Positions 13,972 to 19,824 of a stretch of DNA of 19,824 nucleotides are shown one piece after another. A program made the position numbers and the translations under genes. Origin of the DNA: JBFGFG01 sp041627475 (lineage in GTDB: Bacteria; Actinomycetota; Nitriliruptoria; Nitriliruptorales; Nitriliruptoraceae); assembly GCA_041627475.1 (NCBI GenBank), contig JBFKQZ010000026.1, positions 1 through 19,824 on the forward strand, written 5' to 3'. Positions within the stretch are counted from its first letter, which is position 1; the number at the start of each line of letters is the position of its first letter. The notes beneath the pieces were generated by a model. That model was not told where the DNA came from. It saw only the letters and a list, made by a program, of their open reading frames with translations, and made no database searches.

Positions 13972-16683
13972 GTGCCCGTCCTGTTCCGCCGTTCCGCCGG
14001 CGTGCTGGCGCGCCTGTCGCTGCTCGCCGTGATCGGCGCCGCCGTGGCCGCCATGATCTCGGCCCTCGTGCTGCCGGCCGCCGTCTTCGCCACCGAGACG
14101 GTCGAGACGGTGCAGCGCGACGTCTTCGACGTGCCGCCACTGCCCGAGGCCGACCCGGTCTACGAGAACTCCTTCATCTACGCCGCGGACGGCTCGGAGA
14201 TCGCCGAGATCAACTTCCGCGAGTCGCGCCTGGTCGTGTCGCTCGATGAGGTCCCGCAGGACCTCATCAACGCCGTGATCGCCACCGAGGACGCCGAGTT
14301 CTGGGAGCACGACGGCATCAACGTCGAGTCGATCATCCGGGCGGCAGCGGGCAACTTCGTGGCCGGCGAGATCGAGTCCGGCGCCTCGACGATCACCCAG
14401 CAGTTCGTCAAGAACACCTACATCGACGCGGACCGGCGCACCGAGGAGAGCTACGACCGCAAGCTCCAGGAGGCGCTGTGGGCGGTCCAGATCGAGGACG
14501 TCCTCACCAAGGAGGAGATCCTCGAGGGCTACCTCAACCGCATCCCGCTCGGGCAGGGCGTGTACGGCGTCGGCAAGGCGGCCGAGCGCTACTTCTCCAC
14601 GGACCTCGACGGGCTCACCCTCGGCCAGGCCGCGACCATCGCCGGGATGATCCGCTCGCCCGAGGGCAACAACCCGATCACGAACCCCGAGAACGCGCGC
14701 GAGCGCCGTGACATCGTGCTCCGCCAGATGGCGGCCAACGGCTACATCAGCAGCGAGCAGGCGCAGCAGGAGCAGGCGCAGCCGCTGCAGGTGAACCCGA
14801 CCGAGCCGGCCGCCTCCAACGAGCCGTGGTGGGTCGACTTCATCACCCGCCAGCTCTACAAGGAGGCCGCGGCCGAGCCGATGGGGATCCCGCAGGACCT
14901 CCTCGACGCGCTCGGCGACACCGAGGAGCAGCGGATCACGTCGGTCTTCCAGTCCGGCCTGCGGATCTACACGACCCTGGACCCGACGCTCCAGGCCGCG
15001 GCCGAGCAGTCGATCATGGACTGGCTCACCTACGAGGACGAGCCCCGCGAGGAGGTCGCCAACGAGCCCTTCGGCGGCATCGTGACCGTGCAGCCCGGTG
15101 ACGGCGCGATCCGCACCATGGCGATCGGACCGTTCGAGTACGGCTCGTGCGACCTCGGCGACCCCGAGCTCGGCCACGACGACCAGGGCCGGGTGCTCTG
15201 CGACAAGACCAAGTTCAACCCGCTGATCCCCGCCGATGCGGACTCGACCCGTTCCGGCCGCCAGCCCGGGTCGTCGTTCAAGCCGCTGCTGATCACCGCG
15301 GCGCTCGAGGCGGGCTTCCCGCCGGGCTGGACCGCGGACTCCGACAGCGGCCAGCTGATCGAGGGCCCGGCCAACTGCTCCGAGCAGGAGGCGTGGCGCC
15401 CCAACAACGCTGGTGGTGGCGGCGGCTACCGCGACATGTACTCCGGCGTGAAGGCGTCCTCGAACGTCTTCCACGCCCAGCTGATCAGCGAGGTCGGCCC
15501 GCAGACGGTGGTCGAGACCGCGACGCGCGCCGGCATCTTCGCGTCCGAGATCACCCCGGTGTGCTCGATCGCGCTCGGCACGGGTGAGGTCTTCCCACTC
15601 GAGATGGCGTCCGCGTACGCGACGCTCGCCGCAGAGGGGCAGTACTGCCGCCCGTACGCCATCAGCCGCATCGAGACCCGCGAGGGTGAGCTGCTCTACG
15701 AGCACGCACCCGACTGCCGGCAGGCGGTCGACCAGGAGATCGCCCGGCGTGTCATCGACATCATGCAGGGGCCGGTGACCAGCGGCGGCACCGCGCCGTT
15801 CATCACCGGCGACCTCAGCCCGCACCCGGTCCGCGGCAAGACCGGCACGACGCAGGACTACCGCGACGCGTGGTTCGTCGGCTTCGTCCCCCAGCTCGCC
15901 ACCGCAGCCTGGGTCGGCTACCCGAACGGCGTCACGACCTACGACTGTGACCTCAACCCGGAGAAGTGCGAGCAGGAGACCAACCTCTGCTTCGCGGTGA
16001 ACACGGACCGCAACACGCGCGGCTGCATCGAGACCCGGTTCCTCGAGGACCAGACCATCGCCGGACAGTTCCGCAGCCGCGTCTTCGGTGGGACGATCCC
16101 CGCACCGATGTGGTCGCAGTACATGCAGGTGGCGGTCGAGGGCCTCGAACCCGGTTCGTACGCCAGGCCCGGCCCGCAGCCGGGCGCCCGCGTGCCGGAC
16201 CTCTCCGAGGTGACGTCGATCGCCGAGATGCGCGAGATCGTCGAGGAGGCGAACCTCCGCCTGTTCGTCGAGACGGTCGAGGACTACCGCCCGGAGAACA
16301 CCTTCGTCCAGCAGCTGCCCGAGGCCGGCGCGAGCGTCCCGGCCGGGCGCGCCGTGATCGTGGAGCTCTCCGACGGCACCCTCGAGGCGCCGAAGGTGCC
16401 CAGTTTCATCGGCCAGGAGCGCGAGCCTGCCGTGGAGGCGGCCGTCGCGCTGGGCTTCACCGTCGTCGTGCGACAGCGTGACACCGACGTCGAGGCCGAC
16501 GCCGGCCTCGTCATCGACCAGTCCATCGAGCCCGGGACCGAGTTCTTCCCCGACGAGGAACCCGAGATCGTCTTCTGGATCGGCCGCTTCGTCGAGAAGA
16601 AGGACGACGGTGGCGGCGGGGGTGGCAACAACGGCGGCGGCAACGGCGGCGGTGGGGGCGGCAACGGCGGCGGGGACGACTGA
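13972..16683 (+). CDS. ponA: Bifunctional class A penicillin-binding protein with two PASTA domains
   Basis: A 903-residue peptidoglycan glycosyltransferase/transpeptidase. A signal-anchor helix (about 11-40) precedes the GT51 domain with catalytic Glu106 in ATEDAEFWEHDG and then GASTITQQ and RKLQEALWA. The transpeptidase domain has SxxK (SSFK, Ser434-Lys437), SxN (SSN, 496-498) and KTGT (623-626). Two C-terminal PASTA-like units follow (about 738-800 and 805-873), which in relatives bind muropeptides or beta-lactams; M. tuberculosis PonA2, the positional counterpart, has one. The tail is a run of Gly and Asn ending GGGDD. The GTG start at 13972 has AGGGAG at five bases. It is divergent from whiB, and overlaps the phosphoesterase by one base. 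Confidence 0.95.
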   Translation: MPVLFRRSAGVLARLSLLAVIGAAVAAMISALVLPAAVFATETVETVQRDVFDVPPLPEADPVYENSFIYAADGSEIAEINFRESRLVVSLDEVPQDLINAVIATEDAEFWEHDGINVESIIRAAAGNFVAGEIESGASTITQQFVKNTYIDADRRTEESYDRKLQEALWAVQIEDVLTKEEILEGYLNRIPLGQGVYGVGKAAERYFSTDLDGLTLGQAATIAGMIRSPEGNNPITNPENARERRDIVLRQMAANGYISSEQAQQEQAQPLQVNPTEPAASNEPWWVDFITRQLYKEAAAEPMGIPQDLLDALGDTEEQRITSVFQSGLRIYTTLDPTLQAAAEQSIMDWLTYEDEPREEVANEPFGGIVTVQPGDGAIRTMAIGPFEYGSCDLGDPELGHDDQGRVLCDKTKFNPLIPADADSTRSGRQPGSSFKPLLITAALEAGFPPGWTADSDSGQLIEGPANCSEQEAWRPNNAGGGGGYRDMYSGVKASSNVFHAQLISEVGPQTVVETATRAGIFASEITPVCSIALGTGEVFPLEMASAYATLAAEGQYCRPYAISRIETREGELLYEHAPDCRQAVDQEIARRVIDIMQGPVTSGGTAPFITGDLSPHPVRGKTGTTQDYRDAWFVGFVPQLATAAWVGYPNGVTTYDCDLNPEKCEQETNLCFAVNTDRNTRGCIETRFLEDQTIAGQFRSRVFGGTIPAPMWSQYMQVAVEGLEPGSYARPGPQPGARVPDLSEVTSIAEMREIVEEANLRLFVETVEDYRPENTFVQQLPEAGASVPAGRAVIVELSDGTLEAPKVPSFIGQEREPAVEAAVALGFTVVVRQRDTDVEADAGLVIDQSIEPGTEFFPDEEPEIVFWIGRFVEKKDDGGGGGGNNGGGNGGGGGGNGGGDD

Positions 16684-17573
16684 TGACCCCCGCAACACGG
16701 CTCGCCGCGACCACCGCAGCGGCCGGCGCCGCGTGCGTCGCGTACGGCGCGCTGGTCGAGCGCTGGTGGTACCGCCGTCGGCACCACGTCCTGGACGGCG
16801 TGCTGCCGGCCGGGCCGTCCATGACGGTGCTCCACATCGCCGACACCCACCTCACCCCGCCCGACCCGCGCCTGGTCGACGAGGTCACCGACCTCGGCCG
16901 CACGGTGGACGCCGACCTCGTCGTGGCCACCGGTGACCTGCTCGGCGCGGTCGGGGCCGAGGACGCCACGGTCGAGATGCTGTCGGCCCTCACCGCCGAC
17001 GGCACGCCCGGCCTCGTCGTGCTCGGCTCGAACGACCTGTACGGACCCGTGCCCAAGTCGCCGCTGCTGTACTTCACCGACCCCGAGGCACGCCGGACCG
17101 GCGAGCGCCTCGACACCGACGGCTTCGTCGCCGGGCTCGAGGCCACCGGCTGGACGGTGCTGCGCGGCGGCACGACCGTCCTCGAGGTGGCCGGCCGCAC
17201 GCTCGGCGTGAGCGGGCTCGACGACCCGCACCTGCCCGAGCCGCCGCTGCCGGACGTCGAGGTCGTGCGCCGACCCGACGACGTCGACCTGCACCTGGGG
17301 CTCGTCCACGCGCCCTACGTCGCCGCGCTGGACCTCCTCGTCGAGGCCGGCTCGGACGTGCTGCTCGCCGGGCACACCCATGGTGGCCAGGTACGGCTGC
17401 CCGGCATCGGTGCCCTGACGGCGAACTGCGACCTCCCGCGCGACCAGGCACGGGGCCTGTCGCGCTGGCGGGACCGGTGGCTCCACGTCACCCCTGGCCT
17501 CGGCCAGTCCTGCTACGCGCCGTACCGCTTCTGCTGCCGCCCGGAGGCGTCGGTGCTGCACCTCAGCAGCTGA
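16683..17573 (+). CDS. Membrane-associated metallophosphoesterase
   Basis: A 296-residue calcineurin-like phosphoesterase. Metal-site motifs occur in the usual order: IADTH (Asp54, His56), TGDLLG (Asp85), GSNDLYGP (Asn117), LVHAP (His209) and AGHTHGGQ (His231, His233). The catalytic His usually found after Asn (GNHD) is replaced by Asp118. The N-terminus is a short hydrophobic stretch followed by a basic patch (WWYRRRHH), as in YkuE-like membrane-linked members; the substrate is unknown. The ATG overlaps the TGA of the PBP gene by one base (TGATG), so the two are co-translated, as are Rv3682-Rv3683 in M. tuberculosis. A perfect but weak palindrome spans the stop codon (17560-17576). Confidence 0.93.
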   Translation: MTPATRLAATTAAAGAACVAYGALVERWWYRRRHHVLDGVLPAGPSMTVLHIADTHLTPPDPRLVDEVTDLGRTVDADLVVATGDLLGAVGAEDATVEMLSALTADGTPGLVVLGSNDLYGPVPKSPLLYFTDPEARRTGERLDTDGFVAGLEATGWTVLRGGTTVLEVAGRTLGVSGLDDPHLPEPPLPDVEVVRRPDDVDLHLGLVHAPYVAALDLLVEAGSDVLLAGHTHGGQVRLPGIGALTANCDLPRDQARGLSRWRDRWLHVTPGLGQSCYAPYRFCCRPEASVLHLSS

Positions 17574-17629
17574 GGTCGGGGCAGTTGGGCCGCTGCGTGT
17601 GCGACGGGCGCGTGGTCGCGACCGCCGGG

Positions 17630-17660
17630 TTGGCCGCCGGACGCAGGACCTCGGTACGCT
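17630..17660 (+). promoter_or_regulatory. Candidate promoter of tRNA-Pro
   Basis: TACGCT (17655-17660) lies 11 bases before the mature tRNA, the right distance for a -10 element. TTGGCC (17630-17635) is the best -35 candidate, at a long 19-base spacing. Confidence 0.35.
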
Positions 17661-17671
17661 TCGCCCCCGCC

Positions 17672-17746
17672 CGGGATGTGGCGCAGCTTGGTTAGCGCGC
17701 GTCGTTCGGGACGACGAGGCCGCCGGTTCGAATCCGGCCATCCCGA
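17672..17746 (+). tRNA. tRNA-Pro(CGG)
   Basis: A complete cloverleaf can be drawn. The acceptor stem CGGGATG (17672-17678) pairs with CATCCCG (17739-17745), the D stem is GCGC/GCGC, the anticodon stem CGTCG/CGACG encloses the loop TTCGGGA (anticodon CGG, 17707-17709), and the T arm is GCCGG-TTCGAAT-CCGGC with discriminator A. The CCA end is not encoded (CGCA follows), so it must be added after transcription. The gene is intact. Confidence 0.95.
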
Positions 17747-17751
17747 CGCAA

Positions 17752-17781
17752 CGAGGGGCGTGCAGCGATGCACGCCCCTCG
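17752..17781 (+). terminator. Terminator of the tRNA gene
   Basis: Arms 17752-17763 and 17770-17781 (CGAGGGGCGTGC and its complement) pair over 12 bases around AGCGAT, five bases after the tRNA. A T-containing stretch (GTCATGTCT) follows. Confidence 0.8.
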
Positions 17782-17890
17782 GTCATGTCTGCGGAACGCA
17801 GCACCGGTACGCGCTGAGGTTCGCAGCGCCACGTGCGGGTCTGACGCTTCGTGACCACACAGACACGCTGCGCGCAGAACGGACGGACTA

Positions 17891-17929
17891 GTCACAAAGG
17901 GTGACACTAACACAACCCTGCGTTACCTT
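17891..17929 (+). promoter_or_regulatory. Candidate protease promoter with dyad over the -35 element
   Basis: GTGACA (17901-17906, five of six matches to TTGACA) and TACCTT (17924-17929) are exactly 17 bases apart. The dyad GTCAC-AAAGG-GTGAC (17891-17905) covers the -35 element and may be an operator. The transcript would start about 35 bases before the ATG. Confidence 0.45.
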
Positions 17930-17972
17930 TCCACTCACGCTTCGTTGTGGAGCGTGACAGAAAGTGTTCACC

Positions 17973-19574
17973 ATGACCGCACCGCGCCTCCTGAAGGGGA
18001 TCCTCACGGGGATCCTCACTGGCGCGCTCGCGGTCAGTGCGCTCCCGGACGCCGAGACCGACCACGCCGACGTCATCGTGCGCGGGACGGACCTCGAGGC
18101 AGTCGCCGCAGCCGTCGCGCACCACGGCGGCACCGTCGAGCTCGAGATCGGGCTCATCGACGCGGTCGCCGCCGACGTGCCGGTCGACCTCGTCGACGAC
18201 CTCCTCGCCGACAGCCGCACGCTCGAGGTCTCGCCGGACGCCAGCGTCGAGGTCCTCAGTCGTGACCTCAACGAGAACCACCGCGGGCTCACCGGCCTGG
18301 AGGCCTTCGCCCGCATCGGCGGCGCTCCCGCGTCCCAGTACGCGGGCGCCGGCATCGACGTCGCCGTGGTCGACACCGGGATCGACGCCACCGCGCTGCC
18401 CGGCACCCGCGTCGTCCGGGGCGTCAACGTCTCCTTCGAGCCGTCGGAGCAGGGCAACGCCGGCCACGGGGACGGCTACGGCCACGGCACGGCCATGGCC
18501 GGGATCATCGCCGGCAACACCCGACACTTCCAGGGCGTGGCGCGCCAGGCGCGTCTCATCGACGTCAAGGTGGCCGACGAACGCGGCGTCGCCGACGTCT
18601 CACAGGTCCTGGCCGGCATCGACTGGGTCGTGACCAACCGCAACACCGACGGTCGGGACGTGCGCGTCCTGTCGCTCTCGTTCGGCACGGACGGCACCAA
18701 CGCCGCGTCGACGTCACCCCTCGCCTACGCGGTCGAGGCCGCGTGGCGGCACGGCATCGTCGTCGTCGCTGCAGCCGGCAACCACGGCGACGCACTGGGC
18801 CGGCTGACGGTCCCGGCGGTCTCACCCAACATCATCGCCGTCGGCGCCGCGGACCTCAGCGCCGTGGAGAGCCACCGCACCCTCGGCCGGACGACCGTGC
18901 CGGCGTGGTCGGCGGTCGGCCACGACCGCGCACCCGACCTCGTGGCCCCTGGCCGTTCGCTGCTCGGGGGGCGCGCCGAGGGCTCGGCGGTCGCCACCGC
19001 GCACCCGGACGCCCACGAAGGTCGCTACCTCCTGGGCAGCGGCACCTCCCACGCCGCGGCCTTCACCGCCGGCGTCGTGGCAGCCGCGCTCGACGCCGAC
19101 CGCAGCCTCACCCCGGATCGCGTCAAGGCCCTGCTGGTCGCCACGGCCCGGCCGCTCACGAGCGCCGACCCGGCCCGTGCGGGTGCCGGTGTGCTCGACA
19201 TGGGCGCCCTGTTCCCCGAGGGCCGCCTGACGCAGCGCCCCGTGACCACCAGCACCGACCGCGTCTGGTCGGACGGCACGGGCCTGCTGGACGGCGACCG
19301 CGGCCGCTTCGTGCTGGAGGACGCCGACGGCGAGCGCCTGACGGGCGAGCGCACGGTGGTCGGCGACTTCGACCGCGAGGCGTGGCGGAGCTCGACCTGG
19401 ACCGGCAGCACCTGGACGGGATCGACCTGGACCGGCAGCACCTGGACCGGTTCGACCTGGACCGGTTCGACCTGGACGGGCAGCACCTGGACGGGTTCGA
19501 CGTGGACAGGCTCGACCTGGACCGGTTCGACCTGGACGGGCAGCACCTGGACCAACGTGCGCTGGGGCGAGTGA
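17973..19574 (+). CDS. S8 subtilisin-like protease with C-terminal STWTG repeats
   Basis: A 533-residue subtilase (from ATG 17973; an in-frame GTG at 17964 is the alternative start, with GGAG at 11 bases). A short signal-like hydrophobic segment (8-24) is followed by an I9-like propeptide (about 32-94, VIVRGTDLEAVAAAVAHHGG...) and the catalytic domain: Asp134 in VAVVDTGID, His171 in GHGTAMAG, oxyanion Asn270 in AAAGNHG, Ser359 in GSGTSHAAAF (usual GTSMAAP). After an acidic linker, eleven pentapeptides of the STWTG type form residues 474-528, then VRWGE. It should be an exported, self-processing protease; the tail's function is unknown. It lies alone between a tRNA terminator and its own terminator. 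Confidence 0.93.
   Translation: MTAPRLLKGILTGILTGALAVSALPDAETDHADVIVRGTDLEAVAAAVAHHGGTVELEIGLIDAVAADVPVDLVDDLLADSRTLEVSPDASVEVLSRDLNENHRGLTGLEAFARIGGAPASQYAGAGIDVAVVDTGIDATALPGTRVVRGVNVSFEPSEQGNAGHGDGYGHGTAMAGIIAGNTRHFQGVARQARLIDVKVADERGVADVSQVLAGIDWVVTNRNTDGRDVRVLSLSFGTDGTNAASTSPLAYAVEAAWRHGIVVVAAAGNHGDALGRLTVPAVSPNIIAVGAADLSAVESHRTLGRTTVPAWSAVGHDRAPDLVAPGRSLLGGRAEGSAVATAHPDAHEGRYLLGSGTSHAAAFTAGVVAAALDADRSLTPDRVKALLVATARPLTSADPARAGAGVLDMGALFPEGRLTQRPVTTSTDRVWSDGTGLLDGDRGRFVLEDADGERLTGERTVVGDFDREAWRSSTWTGSTWTGSTWTGSTWTGSTWTGSTWTGSTWTGSTWTGSTWTGSTWTGSTWTNVRWGE
17996..18019 (+). repeat. Tandem 12-bp repeat in the signal-peptide coding region
   Basis: GGGGATCCTCAC occurs twice head to tail (17996-18007 and 18008-18019) and encodes part of the duplicated ILTG-ILTG hydrophobic stretch. 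The exact identity of the copies suggests a recent duplication. Confidence 0.6.
19392..19556 (+). repeat. Eleven tandem 15-bp units encoding STWTG
   Basis: Ten STWTG units and a final STWTN unit, each 15 bases. Serine is coded by TCG in seven units and AGC in four; Thr and Gly codons vary in the third base. Units 5-6 are identical to units 9-10, and unit 1 to unit 3, showing higher-order duplication. Confidence 0.92.
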
Positions 19575-19614
19575 GCACCCAACCCACTTCGCAGCTGCGT
19601 CCTCCTCGCCGACG

Positions 19615-19641
19615 CCCCACCCCGCTCGGGTGGGGTTGTTG
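19615..19641 (+). terminator. Rho-independent terminator of the protease gene
   Basis: CCCCACCC (19615-19622) and GGGTGGGG (19628-19635) form an 8-bp GC stem with loop CGCTC, followed by TTGTTGT, the most T-rich tail of any hairpin in the window. It lies 41 bases after the stop codon. Confidence 0.88.
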
Positions 19642-19715
19642 TCCGTTCTGGGCGGTTTCGTGTGCGCTGCGAAGACCGCTTCGAGCGTAGAACGCACACT
19701 TCATAAGTCTTTACA

Positions 19716-19747
19716 GAAGTTGTTGGAACTTCATGCCGTTCTACGAA
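19716..19747 (+). promoter_or_regulatory. Candidate promoter with GAAGTT-N5-AACTTC dyad
   Basis: The region 19690-19740 is unusually AT-rich for this genome. A perfect dyad (19716-19721 and 19727-19732, spacer GTTGG) overlaps a possible -35 TTGTTG (19720-19725), 16 bases before TACGAA (19742-19747). ACTTCAT is also directly repeated around it. It probably drives the gene starting at 19789. Confidence 0.4.
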
Positions 19748-19775
19748 GGGAACGACCACGCAACGTCATCGAACG

Positions 19776-19790
19776 ATCACCTGAGGTGAT
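19776..19790. repeat. ATCACC-TGA-GGTGAT dyad at the start codon
   Basis: A perfect 6-3-6 inverted repeat covers the ribosome site and the first bases of the ATG at 19789. It could be an operator, or a small RNA stem limiting translation. Confidence 0.45.
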
Positions 19791-19824
19791 GACCATGCTC
19801 CCCCTGACCGCCTCCCGCGGCATC
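19789..19824 (+). CDS. Start of an unidentified gene, truncated by window end
   Basis: Twelve codons, MTMLPLTASRGI, are open to the window edge. GAGG lies close upstream; the second ATG at 19795 has better spacing from it (GAGGTG then six bases). The peptide is too short to assign a family. Promoter-like elements and a dyad upstream support a real gene start, but this is tentative. Confidence 0.35.
   Translation, partial: MTMLPLTASRGI

Noticed and set aside
13762..16698. A very long open frame on the minus strand opposite the PBP gene, and similar long Arg/Ala/Gly-rich frames elsewhere (for example plus strand 407-1639 and 1650-3062)
   Set aside because: They lie over genes with clear catalytic motifs, give low-complexity Arg/His/Asp/Gly-rich proteins with no known domain, and are expected by-products of high third-position GC.
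17560..17576. Palindrome ACCTCAGC-A-GCTGAGGT over the phosphoesterase stop codon as a terminator
   Set aside because: Only about six pairs can form once a loop is allowed and no T-run follows. It may be chance.
17672..17746. tRNA-Pro as an integration site (attB) for a mobile element
   Set aside because: No integrase, no partial tRNA duplicate and no flanking direct repeat are seen; the gene has its own terminator directly after it.
19392..19556. CRISPR-like or other noncoding tandem repeat
   Set aside because: The 15-bp units are in frame within the protease, have no spacers, and keep the peptide constant with synonymous changes.
19575..19788. Hidden gene between the protease and the window-end gene
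   Set aside because: No frame with a ribosome site and plausible composition was found; the region holds a terminator and promoter-like elements.

Overview
The window is a very GC-rich bacterial chromosome segment. Its GTG/TTG starts, a WhiB-family iron-sulfur protein, a PASTA-domain class A penicillin-binding protein and a Get3/ArsA-like ATPase pair all point to an actinomycetote. The gene set and order resemble the Mycobacterium tuberculosis Rv3670-Rv3683 neighbourhood (alpha/beta hydrolase, Nudix, MBL hydrolase, RidA, DUF4177-like, two ArsA-like ATPases, WhiB4, PonA2, metallophosphoesterase), rearranged and with extra genes. The S8 protease with a Trp-rich repeat tail and the acid-rich proteins would fit a deep-branching actinobacterial lineage, but genus cannot be set from sequence alone. 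There are no insertion sequences, phage genes or CRISPR arrays, so this looks like core chromosome.

Layout. 1-6257 is read leftwards: a Nudix hydrolase (5427-6257), then a 210-base leader region with a candidate promoter, a hairpin and short repeats, then a tightly packed operon of a secreted, membrane-anchored duplicated-domain protein, a haloalkane dehalogenase-like hydrolase, an MBL-fold hydrolase and a lipoprotein, and after a 154-base gap a dynamin-like GTPase that leaves the window. A rightward polytopic membrane protein (6329-7333) diverges from the Nudix gene. 7357-9552 is a leftward overlapping trio: NfeD-like membrane protein, small DUF4177-like protein, RidA-like deaminase. Divergent from it, 9766-13357 runs rightward: TetR regulator, two ArsA/Get3-like ATPases and a YbjN-fold protein, the last three overlapping or closely spaced. 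A strong bidirectional hairpin separates this from the convergent whiB (13433-13678). Divergent from whiB, 13972-17573 holds a bifunctional peptidoglycan synthase overlapped by a metallophosphoesterase. A tRNA-Pro(CGG) with its own terminator follows, then a subtilisin-like protease (17973-19574) ending in eleven STWTG-type pentapeptides, a terminator, a relatively AT-rich promoter-like region and the first codons of another gene.

How it may work together. The centre is an envelope and stress-response neighbourhood: cell-wall synthesis with PASTA sensing, a redox-type WhiB regulator, a Get3-like ATPase pair with a possible peptide-binding partner, and metabolite-repair enzymes (RidA, Nudix, MBL). 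The most notable points are the asymmetric loss of the signature lysine in one ArsA-like paralogue, loss of catalytic residues in the NfeD-like protein, the Trp-repeat tail of the protease, and the Gly/Asn-rich acid-ended tails shared by two unrelated exported proteins. No intergenic stretch exceeds 300 bases. The longest, 13679-13971, holds the whiB/PBP divergent promoter region.
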